A DNA stretch of 10,544 nt, taken from NCBI GenBank assembly GCA_937926555.1, contig CALAZX010000195.1, positions 1 to 10,544 on the forward strand, written 5' to 3'. Positions 1 to 5,881 of this stretch are shown piece after piece (position 1 is the stretch's first letter; each line of letters opens with the position of its first letter). The notes beneath the pieces were generated by a model, which saw nothing but the letters and a program-made list of their open reading frames with translations, did no database searches and had not been told where the DNA came from. Origin of the DNA: an uncultured Negativicutes bacterium. Lineage in GTDB: Bacteria > Bacillota > Negativicutes > Acidaminococcales > Acidaminococcaceae. The position numbers were made by a program, and so were the translations under genes.

Positions 1-817
1 CCCCCGCCGTGTTCCCGTGTCCCGGGAAATGCTTGTAAGAGTAGAGTAGCCCTTTTGAGCGGAGTCCCTCCGCCACTTCCCGGGCCATGGCCGTCACCAG
101 CTGCGGGTCGGACCCGAAAGCCCGGCGGCGCACCACAGTGTTCTGCGGGTTGGTGAGGACGTCCGCATCCGGGGCGAAATCCACGTTGAACCCCAGATCC
201 GCCAGATAGCTGCCGATGGTCACCCCCGCCTGACGGGCCCGGACTGTGTCGCTGCTGCCGCCCACTGCCGCCATGTCCCCGGTAAGGGGGACGCCGAAGG
301 TGCCGGCGTTGCCGATCCGCGCCACGGTGCCGCCCTCCTCGTCCACACAGAGGAAAAGAGGGACACCGCTGCGTTCTCTACCGTAGGCGGCGACATTCTT
401 CAGCATGGTCCGGGTCTGCCCCGGATTCCGGAGGTTGCCGCCCATGTAGATGAAGCCGCCCACGGGAGTCCTGTCAAGGGCCTCCTTGGTGGCAGATCCC
501 GCGGCGGTGACAGTGCTGACGCCGTCCACCAGGGCTTCCGGGGTGATGATGAAGAGCTGTGCCACCTTCTCCTCATCCGTCATGGAGGCCAGTTTCTCCC
601 GGACCGCCCCGTCCAGCTTCTTCTCCCGGCGTTGCTCCGCCGTCAGATTGTCCTCGCCCGCTGCCGCCGTGGATGCTTTGTCCGCGGGGACAGCGCTCTC
701 CGTGACAGACTTCCAGTCACACCCCAGTGCCGTCCGGACCGAAGGGAAGCTGAACGCTCCCCCGGCTACCGCCAGCAGCACTGCCATCGTATACACAACA
801 TGTCTCAATCTCATCAT
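1..817 (-). CDS. Exported glycoside hydrolase family 3 protein, NagZ-like beta-N-acetylhexosaminidase, 3' end outside window
   Basis: Only the first 272 codons are inside the window. Residues 1-24 are basic and then hydrophobic (MAVLLAVAGGAFSF), an export signal or membrane anchor. There is a Cys at 33, but its context (ALGC after a Thr) is a poor lipobox. The catalytic (beta/alpha)8 domain begins near residue 68. Family 3 signatures are visible: DEEGGTVARI at 159-168, NVDFAPDADV at 211-220, AFGSDPQLV at 233-241 and KHFPGHGNT at 262-270. The catalytic Asp/His loop that normally follows KHFPGHG is lost past the edge. The family removes terminal N-acetylglucosamine from muropeptides in peptidoglycan recycling; here the signal places it outside the cytoplasm. 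The start at 817 is chosen because AGGAG lies 8 bases upstream; the next codon is also ATG. It stands alone, divergent from the transporter. Family assignment is firm; exact substrate is inferred. Confidence 0.88.
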   Translation of the reverse strand, partial: MMRLRHVVYTMAVLLAVAGGAFSFPSVRTALGCDWKSVTESAVPADKASTAAAGEDNLTAEQRREKKLDGAVREKLASMTDEEKVAQLFIITPEALVDGVSTVTAAGSATKEALDRTPVGGFIYMGGNLRNPGQTRTMLKNVAAYGRERSGVPLFLCVDEEGGTVARIGNAGTFGVPLTGDMAAVGGSSDTVRARQAGVTIGSYLADLGFNVDFAPDADVLTNPQNTVVRRRAFGSDPQLVTAMAREVAEGLRSKGLLYSYKHFPGHGNTAG

Positions 818-869
818 TTTCCGCACTCCTCAACCGGCCTCCGTGAAGGCCTGTTTCTCATATGTCTGT

Positions 870-898
870 ATTATAGCTTTTTCCCGCCAATCCGTCTA
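870..898 (-). promoter_or_regulatory. Candidate promoter of the GH3 gene
   Basis: On the minus strand a perfect TATAAT (870-875) has TAGACG (893-898, 4 of 6 matches to TTGACA) 17 bases upstream. This would start transcription near 863 and leave a leader of about 45 bases before the ATG at 817. Confidence 0.45.
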
Positions 899-927
899 TT
901 CCCAACCGCCGTCCGCCGTGCTACAAT
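899..927 (+). promoter_or_regulatory. Weak candidate promoter for the YkvI-like transporter
   Basis: TACAAT at 922-927 with TTCCCA (899-904) 17 bases upstream. If real, the transcript begins near 934 and has a leader of about 150 bases before the TTG at 1087, which would contain the folded element at 993-1047. The -35 is poor, so this is tentative. Confidence 0.25.
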
Positions 928-992
928 GACACTAAGCGCGGCGCGCCGCCTTTCCGGACGGACGCCGCACGCATCCCGTTATCTGACATCCC

Positions 993-1047
993 CTGCCGGA
1001 AAGCGGCGGAATCCACGGGCTCCGCTGGAAGAAGCGGAGTCCGGCAG
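993..1047 (+). other. Folded leader element upstream of the transporter gene
   Basis: CTGCCGGA (993-1000) pairs perfectly with TCCGGCAG (1040-1047). Inside it CTCCGC (1020-1025) pairs with GCGGAG (1034-1039) around an 8-base loop. CCGCT at 1022-1026 could instead pair with AGCGG at 1002-1006, so two inner folds compete. No U-tract follows, so it is not an intrinsic terminator. It ends about 40 bases before the TTG start. I recognise no known riboswitch class. Confidence 0.4.
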
Positions 1048-1086
1048 TATTTGACGATACGGATCCAACTTACAGGAAGTGATATT

Positions 1087-2187
1087 TTGCGACAGAATCA
1101 TTCATTGGCCGCCTCGGTGCTCCTCACCAGCGCCTCCTTCGCCGGCTACAACATCGGCTCTGGCTTCGCCACGGGAATCGAGGGACAGCAGTTCTTCGCC
1201 GTCTGGGGCGCCCGGGACGGGTTCGCCGGCCTGCTCCTGGCCATGGTGGTGGCCGCCGCCGTGCTGGCCGCCGTCTATCTGGCGGGATTCCGGGAAAGGA
1301 ACAACGGCTCCCGGGACGCCTACGCCTATTTCTTCGGCCCCCGGCTGGGGCGGATTTTCAACTGGTACATCTACCTAAGCATCATCCTGGTAATCTTCAC
1401 CCTCACCAGCGGGGCCGGGGCCACCGTCCATCAGCATCTGGGCCTGCCTGAGATCGCGGGCACCGGACTCATCGGCGTCCTCTGCATCGCCGCGGCCCTG
1501 GCGGGGCTGACGAAACTCATGCGGATCCTTGGCTCTCTAGGCACCTTCATCGTGCTCTTCGTCCTGGGCTGCGGCATCTACGTGTTCCTCACCGCGGGCA
1601 ACGGTCCCGTGGAGGGGGCCGCCAATGCCGCCCGCTATGTGGCGGACGGGAAGATCCTCCCCGCCAACATCGGCGGTCTGAAGGATCCCTGGAGCAGCGC
1701 CCTGGCCTCTGCCGGTCTGCTGATAAACTCCGGCTTCCCCTGGGCCCTGGCCACCGGCGCCCTCTGCCGCAGCCGGAAGGAGGCGGTGCTCTCCGGCATC
1801 TTCTCCGCGGTCTTCTACTACGGCGCCAAGTCCATCGTGGTCTACCTGAACCTGGTGGACATGGATTTCATCGCCGCCTCGGAAGTGCCGATCCTGGCGG
1901 TGATCCAGCACTATCTGCCACAGCTGGCCCCGGTCTACTCCGTCCTCATCCTCCTGGCCATCTTCTCCACCGTGTCGGGAAGGCTCTTCCTGGTGGCGGA
2001 CCGTTTCGGACAGGGCAGCCGCGCCCGCAGCCTGGTGATCAGCCTCGCACTGATTGTGGCGGCCTCCCTCATCGGCTCCGCCGTGTCCTTCAGCCTCATC
2101 TCCAACCTGCTGTTCTCCTTCAACGGAGCGGTGGGCATCATCATCTGCGCCGCCGTGGCCAGACGGGCACTGTTCCCGGAAGCATAA
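1087..2187 (+). CDS. YkvI-family integral membrane transporter
   Basis: The protein has 366 residues and about ten hydrophobic segments, the usual size for YkvI-type proteins, which are distant members of the APC/LeuT-fold secondary transporters. The first segment carries GSGFATG at residues 24-30 followed by E32 and QFF (35-37), like the glycine-rich broken helix 1 and G-x-GFA-x-G-x-E pattern of the family. The substrate is unknown; the fold suggests a small solute moved with an ion gradient at the inner membrane. The start is TTG at 1087: AGGAAG (1074-1079) is 7 bases upstream. The frame stays open to another TTG at 1051, but that has no ribosome binding site and adds a non-hydrophobic stretch. 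It is a single gene, closed by the terminator just after the stop. Confidence 0.82.
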   Translation: MRQNHSLAASVLLTSASFAGYNIGSGFATGIEGQQFFAVWGARDGFAGLLLAMVVAAAVLAAVYLAGFRERNNGSRDAYAYFFGPRLGRIFNWYIYLSIILVIFTLTSGAGATVHQHLGLPEIAGTGLIGVLCIAAALAGLTKLMRILGSLGTFIVLFVLGCGIYVFLTAGNGPVEGAANAARYVADGKILPANIGGLKDPWSSALASAGLLINSGFPWALATGALCRSRKEAVLSGIFSAVFYYGAKSIVVYLNLVDMDFIAASEVPILAVIQHYLPQLAPVYSVLILLAIFSTVSGRLFLVADRFGQGSRARSLVISLALIVAASLIGSAVSFSLISNLLFSFNGAVGIIICAAVARRALFPEA

Positions 2188-2221
2188 AAAAAGACCGCCG
2201 GTGATGGTGGTCTTTTTCTTT
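2186..2221. terminator. Bidirectional intrinsic terminator
   Basis: GACCGCC (2193-2199) pairs with GGTGGTC (2206-2212) with one G-U, around a 6-base loop, with an A-tract before and a T-tract after. It directly follows the transporter stop codon. Read on the minus strand it ends in seven T, so it can also stop transcripts of the acetamidase gene coming from the right. Confidence 0.85.
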
Positions 2222-2302
2222 TCTCCGTACTGTTTTCCGGCAAATAAGGATTATGGCAAAATGACTTATCCAGTGTCACACGGGACCTATCCAGTTATAG
2301 GA

Positions 2303-2860
2303 TCACAACTCGTACTGGGTTTTCACCAGCTCCCAGATTCCCGCTTTCTTCAAATCCTTCACCGGAGCCCGGAAAGTGGCTGTGCAGGTGCCGGGAGCGC
2401 GGCCGATCTCCAGTCCGCCGGTGATGGTGAGCCTGTTCATCACCCGGGGGACCGTCGTGCCGAGAAGTTTGGCGGCCCGTTCCATGGCACAGCTGATGGC
2501 ACCATTCAGGTTGGCGCCAGTCCCAACAAAGGATACCGGAGCCGTCTCCTCCAGCGGAATATCCCACTTGGCCGCCTCCTGCTCCGCCAGTTTCCGCTCT
2601 TCCGCAGTGAGCGGTTTTGCCAGATAGGGGAGATCCTCCTCTACAGGCAGCAGCACCGGTCCATCCAGTTCCACACCCTTCAGGACAGAAACCTGCAACA
2701 CAGCCACGCCGGACACATCGCAGGTATGACCCGCGATCTCACCGTTCCCCTGCATGGCGTGCATGTCGCCCAGATAGACACCGCCGCCGGGGATACGTAC
2801 CGGACAGATGACCACCGCACCGACACGGACACGGTTGATATCCATATGGCCGTCGGTCAA
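2303..2860 (-). CDS. Acetamidase/formamidase family, C-terminal part downstream of in-frame TAG
   Basis: This is the in-frame continuation of the segment at 2870-3592: codons resume as V-T-D-L-T-D-G-H-M-D-I-N right after the TAG. It holds the conserved back half of FmdA/AmdA-type amidases: TDGHMDINRVRVG, GGVYLGDMHAMQGNGEIAGH with the acidic and histidine residues near the active site, and ITGGLEIGRAPG. These enzymes hydrolyse short aliphatic amides (formamide, acetamide) to ammonia and the acid in the cytoplasm. As a separate ORF it could start at TTG 2860; a GGAGGAG stretch lies about 11 bases upstream, overlapping the end of the first part. So it may be a dead remnant, a re-initiated second polypeptide, or intact in reality if the TAG is a sequencing error. 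The reading frame is undamaged to the natural stop. Confidence 0.7.
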   Translation of the reverse strand: MTDGHMDINRVRVGAVVICPVRIPGGGVYLGDMHAMQGNGEIAGHTCDVSGVAVLQVSVLKGVELDGPVLLPVEEDLPYLAKPLTAEERKLAEQEAAKWDIPLEETAPVSFVGTGANLNGAISCAMERAAKLLGTTVPRVMNRLTITGGLEIGRAPGTCTATFRAPVKDLKKAGIWELVKTQYEL

Positions 2861-2869
2861 ATCGGTTAC

Positions 2870-3592
2870 CTACTCCTCCGTAATGGCATACTGATGAGGA
2901 GCGCCGATGAGGAACTGGCCAAAGTCCCGCGCATTGTGGGAATCCGGAGTCTCCCGGGCGGGAGTTGTCCCCAACTGCCCCAGGAAAGGCCGCAGCCGAG
3001 ATACCATACCGGTCATATCATGGAGTGCCAGTGTCACCACCGGATTCTGGATACTGTTATCAGGTGTCCGCATGAACTCGCGGCCTTCCTTGGCTACTTT
3101 CTCCGCTTCTTTGCGGTCCAATGTCACACCAATCTTATACTCCGGATCGAAAGCGATGGTGTAGCCGCTGGTGAACTCGAAAGAAGCCGCCGATGCGCCA
3201 CAAGCATCGCAACGGATCGCATCCTGCCCGATTCCTTCGATATGGGTGGATTCATTCACCTTGCCGCACTGTGGGCACTTCGCCGCTACGAAAGGATCTC
3301 CCAGGCAACGGTCGGCCAGTACCCGGTCATTGCCGGAAGCCGTTCCTTTGGACGTGACTTTTACCGAGACGATTTTGATGGCGATGGCGTCCCCGACTTC
3401 CGCTCCTTCCACCAGCACAGGGCGGGTGACCTCATGTCCGCCCCGGATAGCCGGTGTCAGCATCGGCCCCCAGCAACCCGCGGCTGTATTGGCCACAATG
3501 AAACCGCCGTCTTTCACCGTGCCGGCCTTCGGAACATCCGGTCCCAAAATCCCGTTAGTGAACTCATTGACAAAAATTGTCTGCAATGCCAT
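2870..3592 (-). CDS. Acetamidase/formamidase family, N-terminal part with zinc ribbon, ending at in-frame TAG
   Basis: 240 codons, then TAG at 2872-2870, then the same frame continues into 2303-2860; read through, the product would have 429 residues, a normal size for the longer members of the family. Family features include the N-terminal GGFIVANTAAGCWGPML region, a VEGAEVGDAIAIKI strand typical of FmdA-type amidases, and TPDNSIQNPVVTLALHD (residues 176-192). An insert at residues 106-131 carries C106-x2-C109 and C128-x2-C131, a zinc ribbon, probably structural. The start at 3592 is supported by GGAG 9 bases upstream; a longer in-frame start at 3661 lacks this and adds a non-conserved stretch. 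The gene stands alone with its own extended -10 promoter. Family call is good; whether the locus is functional is open. Confidence 0.72.
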   Translation of the reverse strand: MALQTIFVNEFTNGILGPDVPKAGTVKDGGFIVANTAAGCWGPMLTPAIRGGHEVTRPVLVEGAEVGDAIAIKIVSVKVTSKGTASGNDRVLADRCLGDPFVAAKCPQCGKVNESTHIEGIGQDAIRCDACGASAASFEFTSGYTIAFDPEYKIGVTLDRKEAEKVAKEGREFMRTPDNSIQNPVVTLALHDMTGMVSRLRPFLGQLGTTPARETPDSHNARDFGQFLIGAPHQYAITEE

Positions 3593-3673
3593 AGTGATTT
3601 TCTCCATTTCTCCATAAAATGATTTACACGTTTCATATCCGGAAGATTCATATTTTCCCAATCTTCATTATTA

Positions 3674-3682
3674 ATTATACCA
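3674..3682 (-). promoter_or_regulatory. Extended -10 promoter of the acetamidase gene
   Basis: Minus-strand TGGTATAAT (TGn plus a perfect TATAAT at 3674-3679). There is no good -35 at 17 bases, as is common for extended -10 promoters. Transcription would start near 3667, about 75 bases before the ATG at 3592. Confidence 0.5.
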
Positions 3683-3703
3683 CATCAGGAGAAAAGGAAA
3701 GCC

Positions 3704-3741
3704 AAAACAGCGGACTCCATCTGTCGGAGTCCGCTGTTTCT
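3704..3741 (-). terminator. Terminator downstream of ferritin gene
   Basis: AAACAGCGGACTCC (3705-3718) and GGAGTCCGCTGTTT (3726-3739) form a perfect 14-bp stem with a 7-base loop. Read on the minus strand it follows the ferritin stop by about 65 bases and ends in TTTTGGCTTT. It separates ferritin from the acetamidase promoter at 3674. Confidence 0.85.
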
Positions 3742-3804
3742 CTTGTAAAGTTATTTTGTCACTGTGCCGGATTGCCCGGGAAATTCCATCGCCTCAATCC
3801 CTTA

Positions 3805-4290
3805 TTACAGGGCGGCCACTTCTTTGTCCACAGCGTACATGGCTGCCTGGTTGCCGTGAGCGAAGGTGAATTTGTCGATGATGCTCTCGGTCAGGTCCTC
3901 CTCCTCGATCTGCTCTGCGATGTAGGAGTGCAGGAAGATCTCGGTGGCGTAGTCGTCGTTCTTCTTGGCCACGTCATGCAGTTTGTAGATGCTGGCGGTG
4001 ACTTTCTGCTCGTGAGCGTAAACCAGTTTCGCGATTTCCAGCGGGTCTTTCTCCGCGAGCTCAACCACTTTGATGTCTTTCAGTTTCACGGGGATGTTCC
4101 GTTTCTGCATGAATTTGATGAAGTCCTGGGCATGGGCCAGCTCTTCCATGTAGTGCTTGCTCAGCCATGCGGAATAACCTTTGTAGTTCTCCTCCTCCAT
4201 CACCAGGGACAGGGCCAGATACAGGTATCCGGAATACATCTCGAGATTAATCTGTTCGTTCATTGCTTCTGCTACTGCGCTATTTACCAT
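3805..4290 (-). CDS. ftnA: Non-heme ferritin (bacterial FtnA type)
   Basis: 161 residues, the expected size for FtnA. It stores iron in the cytoplasm: the ferroxidase centre oxidises Fe(II) and a 24-subunit shell holds the mineral. The metal ligands stand at the same numbers as in Escherichia coli FtnA: E17, E50, H53, E94 and Q127, with E126, E129 and E130 of the third iron site in SEQIEEE-like context (AEQIEEEDL). There is no heme-ligand signature of bacterioferritin. The start at 4290 is fixed by AGGAGG 8 bases upstream; a longer frame to 4332 would run through the Shine-Dalgarno site. It is monocistronic, with a consensus promoter at 4353-4381 and a terminator at 3705-3739. An inverted repeat overlaps the promoter, so metal- or redox-dependent control is likely but unproven. 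Confidence 0.96.
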   Translation of the reverse strand: MVNSAVAEAMNEQINLEMYSGYLYLALSLVMEEENYKGYSAWLSKHYMEELAHAQDFIKFMQKRNIPVKLKDIKVVELAEKDPLEIAKLVYAHEQKVTASIYKLHDVAKKNDDYATEIFLHSYIAEQIEEEDLTESIIDKFTFAHGNQAAMYAVDKEVAAL

Positions 4291-4352
4291 GGTACATACC
4301 TCCTGAACTTTCTTTTCTCTTGTCCGGGACACATGCCCGGATTTATACCTAT

Positions 4353-4376
4353 ATTGTATAGTTTATTACATACAAT
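4353..4376. promoter_or_regulatory. Inverted repeat spanning the ferritin promoter (candidate operator)
   Basis: ATTGTAT (4353-4359) and ATACAAT (4370-4376) are perfect 7-bp inverted arms separated by 10 bases; they lie between and on the -35 and -10. A second, smaller palindrome, CTATA-TTG-TATAG (4349-4361), covers the -10. Placement suits a repressor. The arms do not clearly match the Fur or PerR consensus as I know them. Confidence 0.45.
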
Positions 4377-4381
4377 GTCAA
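4353..4381 (-). promoter_or_regulatory. Ferritin promoter
   Basis: Minus strand: perfect TTGACA (4376-4381), 17-base spacer, TACAAT (4353-4358). Transcription would begin near 4346, giving a leader of about 55 bases that includes a small CCGGG/CCCGG hairpin. Confidence 0.8.
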
Positions 4382-4438
4382 TGCGGTATGCTATTAAATA
4401 GTTATTATCCGGCAATACGAAAAAAGTGACTCCCGACT

Positions 4439-4499
4439 CACCCGTGAAATACCGGGTGTCCATAACAAGTGAACCCGGAAACCGCCTTCCCGAAAGGGA
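4439..4499. other. Cluster of competing hairpins between ferritin and lipoprotein genes
   Basis: CACCCG (4439-4444) can pair with CGGGTG (4453-4458), but CCGGGT (4452-4457) can instead pair with ACCCGG (4473-4478). A third hairpin, TCCC-GAAA-GGGA (4488-4499), has a GNRA loop on the plus strand. On the minus strand the cluster is followed by a run of T (4421-4426). No known RNA family recognised. Confidence 0.3.
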
Positions 4500-4518
4500 T
4501 TTGTGCCTGATTTGAATC

Positions 4519-4552
4519 TTGACAGTGGGCAAATCGGTACGCATACTATAAT
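4519..4552 (+). promoter_or_regulatory. Candidate promoter of the lipoprotein gene
   Basis: A perfect TTGACA (4519-4524) is followed by CATACT at 4542-4547 (17-base spacer) and by a perfect TATAAT at 4547-4552 (22-base spacer, too long). One of the two -10 boxes is probably used; the first has the right spacing, the second the better sequence. Confidence 0.5.
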
Positions 4553-4607
4553 TATCAAAACTCAACCATTCCTATATGAATTTGTCATTTCACTTCGGAG
4601 GTGGATC

Positions 4608-5174
4608 ATGAAAAAATTATTATCTTTCGGCTTCATGCTTCTGGCGTTACTGTCCATGGTAGGTTGCGGCAGCGGCAGTCTTTCCGGAAAAAGTATTTTC
4701 ACGGAACCGGGGCTGGCCGCCAAGGCGATCTCGGAGCTGCAGGAAAAACCGGGTCTGAAAGACAAGGACATCCAGATTTTCCATAATGTCATCATCACCG
4801 AGCAGGAAGGCCTGGGGAATTACATCGACATCAACATCCTGGTTCCCGACTCCAAGGACAAAGTAGACAACTACCAGTACAAGAACGGCAAATGGAGCGA
4901 CCCGGCACCGGTCCAGATCACAGGAGACGGGGACATGAAAGATAACGTGATGCCGCTGTCCAGCATTGATTTCAGCAAAATCCCGGAGATCTACAGATCC
5001 GCCGAGGAGAAGGCGAAATCCATCGAGAAAGGCAAAGTGGACAAAACCCTCACCTACATCTACTACATTGACGAGCGGGCCTACAAAGCGATGATCAAAA
5101 TCGAAGGCGCCAGAGAATCCTATACCGCCATGTATGATGCCAAGGGCAAACTGCTGGAAATGAAGAAAGACTGA
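4608..5174 (+). CDS. Small lipoprotein of unknown function
   Basis: 188 residues. Residues 1-20 are a lipoprotein signal: MKKLL, a hydrophobic core, and MVGC with Cys20 as the lipidation site, followed by a Gly/Ser tether. The mature part is hydrophilic and lysine-rich, with an alternating strand pattern (DIQIFHNVIITEQ, YIDINILVPD) and a C-terminal repeat of strands (LTYIYYIDERAYKAMIKIEG, then ESYTAMYDAKGKLLEM), suggesting a compact beta-rich periplasmic domain. I do not recognise the family. The start at 4608 is supported by GGAGGT 5 bases upstream; an upstream in-frame ATG at 4503 would lie before the promoter's -35. It is monocistronic, between its own promoter and the terminator at 5252-5299. 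No Asp at +2 (Gly21), so outer-membrane sorting is possible, but those rules are not established for this group. Confidence 0.85.
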   Translation: MKKLLSFGFMLLALLSMVGCGSGSLSGKSIFTEPGLAAKAISELQEKPGLKDKDIQIFHNVIITEQEGLGNYIDINILVPDSKDKVDNYQYKNGKWSDPAPVQITGDGDMKDNVMPLSSIDFSKIPEIYRSAEEKAKSIEKGKVDKTLTYIYYIDERAYKAMIKIEGARESYTAMYDAKGKLLEMKKD

Positions 5175-5251
5175 CCGCCGGATCAGGACAGGCTGAGGTA
5201 AAGGCCCTGTCACTAGCGGCAAAAATGAAAAAACCTAAAGTATAAAAAGAG

Positions 5252-5299
5252 AAGACTGGCCGCCTCGCGCCTGAAACGCGGGATGACCAGTCTTTTTTT
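5252..5299 (+). terminator. Terminator of the lipoprotein gene
   Basis: AAGACTGG (5252-5259) pairs with CCAGTCTT (5287-5294), with an inner CTCGCG/CGCGGG stem, and is followed by seven T. It lies about 80 bases after the stop at 5174. Confidence 0.85.
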
Positions 5300-5368
5300 G
5301 TGTCGATTTCCGATATTTTCACGTAATCCTTTCGGTCCCGTATTTTGAATGTGCCTGATTCCGGGCAA

Positions 5369-5400
5369 TAAAAAACGAGTCCCGAATAATTCGGAACTCG
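5369..5400 (-). terminator. Terminator of the tRNA-Ala gene
   Basis: Minus strand: CGAGTTCCGAA (5400-5390) pairs with TTCGGGACTCG (5386-5376), 11 bp with one G-U and a 3-base loop, followed by six T. It begins 12 bases after the tRNA 3' end. Confidence 0.88.
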
Positions 5401-5411
5401 CATATTACCTA

Positions 5412-5487
<76 letters not shown>

Positions 5488-5505
5488 GCAGTGCTTACAG
5501 GGGAT

Positions 5506-5534
5506 ATTATACAGGATTGGGGCCGCGCTGTCAA
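5506..5534 (-). promoter_or_regulatory. Consensus promoter of tRNA-Ala
   Basis: Minus strand: perfect TTGACA (5529-5534), 17-base spacer, perfect TATAAT (5506-5511). Transcription would begin near 5499. The C-rich stretch after the -10 resembles a GC-rich discriminator, the type linked with growth-rate (stringent) control of stable RNA. Confidence 0.92.
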
Positions 5535-5552
5535 CCGTATTCCGCTTTTTTC

Positions 5553-5583
5553 CCGCGGAGAGAGGAAATCCCTCTCCCGGCGG
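5553..5583. other. Stable hairpin downstream of copA, without U-tract
   Basis: Thirteen positions each side (5553-5565 and 5571-5583) pair with a single C-C mismatch around a 5-base loop. It lies about 90 bases after the copA stop. On the minus strand it is followed by A, not T, so it is not a textbook terminator for copA, but no better one is seen before the tRNA. Confidence 0.4.
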
Positions 5584-5671
5584 TTCCGGACCGGACTTCG
5601 GCCCGGGTTCACGGCTTGCCTTGCCGGCATGGTATCCTCCGCTGCTCCTCACCTGCTCTCCCTTCCGTGGA

Positions 5672-5881
5672 TCAGTCATCCAGCAGCTTGTAGCCCGCCT
5701 CGGTGATGACTTTGCCGAAATCCTCCCAGGAGATGTCGCCGGCGCTTTCCACAGTGGCCGTCTTGGCCTCCAGGTCCACTTCCGCCTTCTCCACGCCGGG
5801 CATCTTGCTCAGCGCCTCCTCCACGTGTTTCTTGCACATCACGCACATCATGCCGTCCACTTTCAGTACCGTCTTTTTCAT
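5672..5881 (-). other. CopZ-like domain of CopA with possible internal translation start
   Basis: The last 69 codons of copA begin with ATG (5881) and encode a complete betaalphabetabetaalphabeta HMA domain with GMMCVMC. AGAGGAG lies 9 bases upstream, inside the copA frame, and the preceding 40 residues are a charged linker. Sixty-nine residues is the length of stand-alone CopZ copper chaperones. A free product from this site is inference; as part of CopA the domain is certain. Confidence 0.4.

Noticed and set aside
1051..1086. Upstream TTG at 1051 as the transporter start
   Set aside because: No Shine-Dalgarno site, and the first bases overlap the folded leader's end; TTG at 1087 has AGGAAG at ideal distance.
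2267..2295. Direct repeat TATCCAGT at 2267-2274 and 2288-2295, 21 bases apart
   Set aside because: Only 8 bases long and located after a stop codon between converging genes; could be chance and has no clear role.
2870..2872. TAG in the acetamidase read as pyrrolysine
   Set aside because: Pyrrolysine is known mainly in methylamine methyltransferases of a few methanogens and bacteria; nothing here points to the needed tRNA or synthetase, and a nonsense change or split gene explains it more simply.
2054..3622. Long open frame on the plus strand opposite the acetamidase
   Set aside because: It begins inside the transporter gene, crosses a terminator and mirrors the amidase coding bias; no domain visible.
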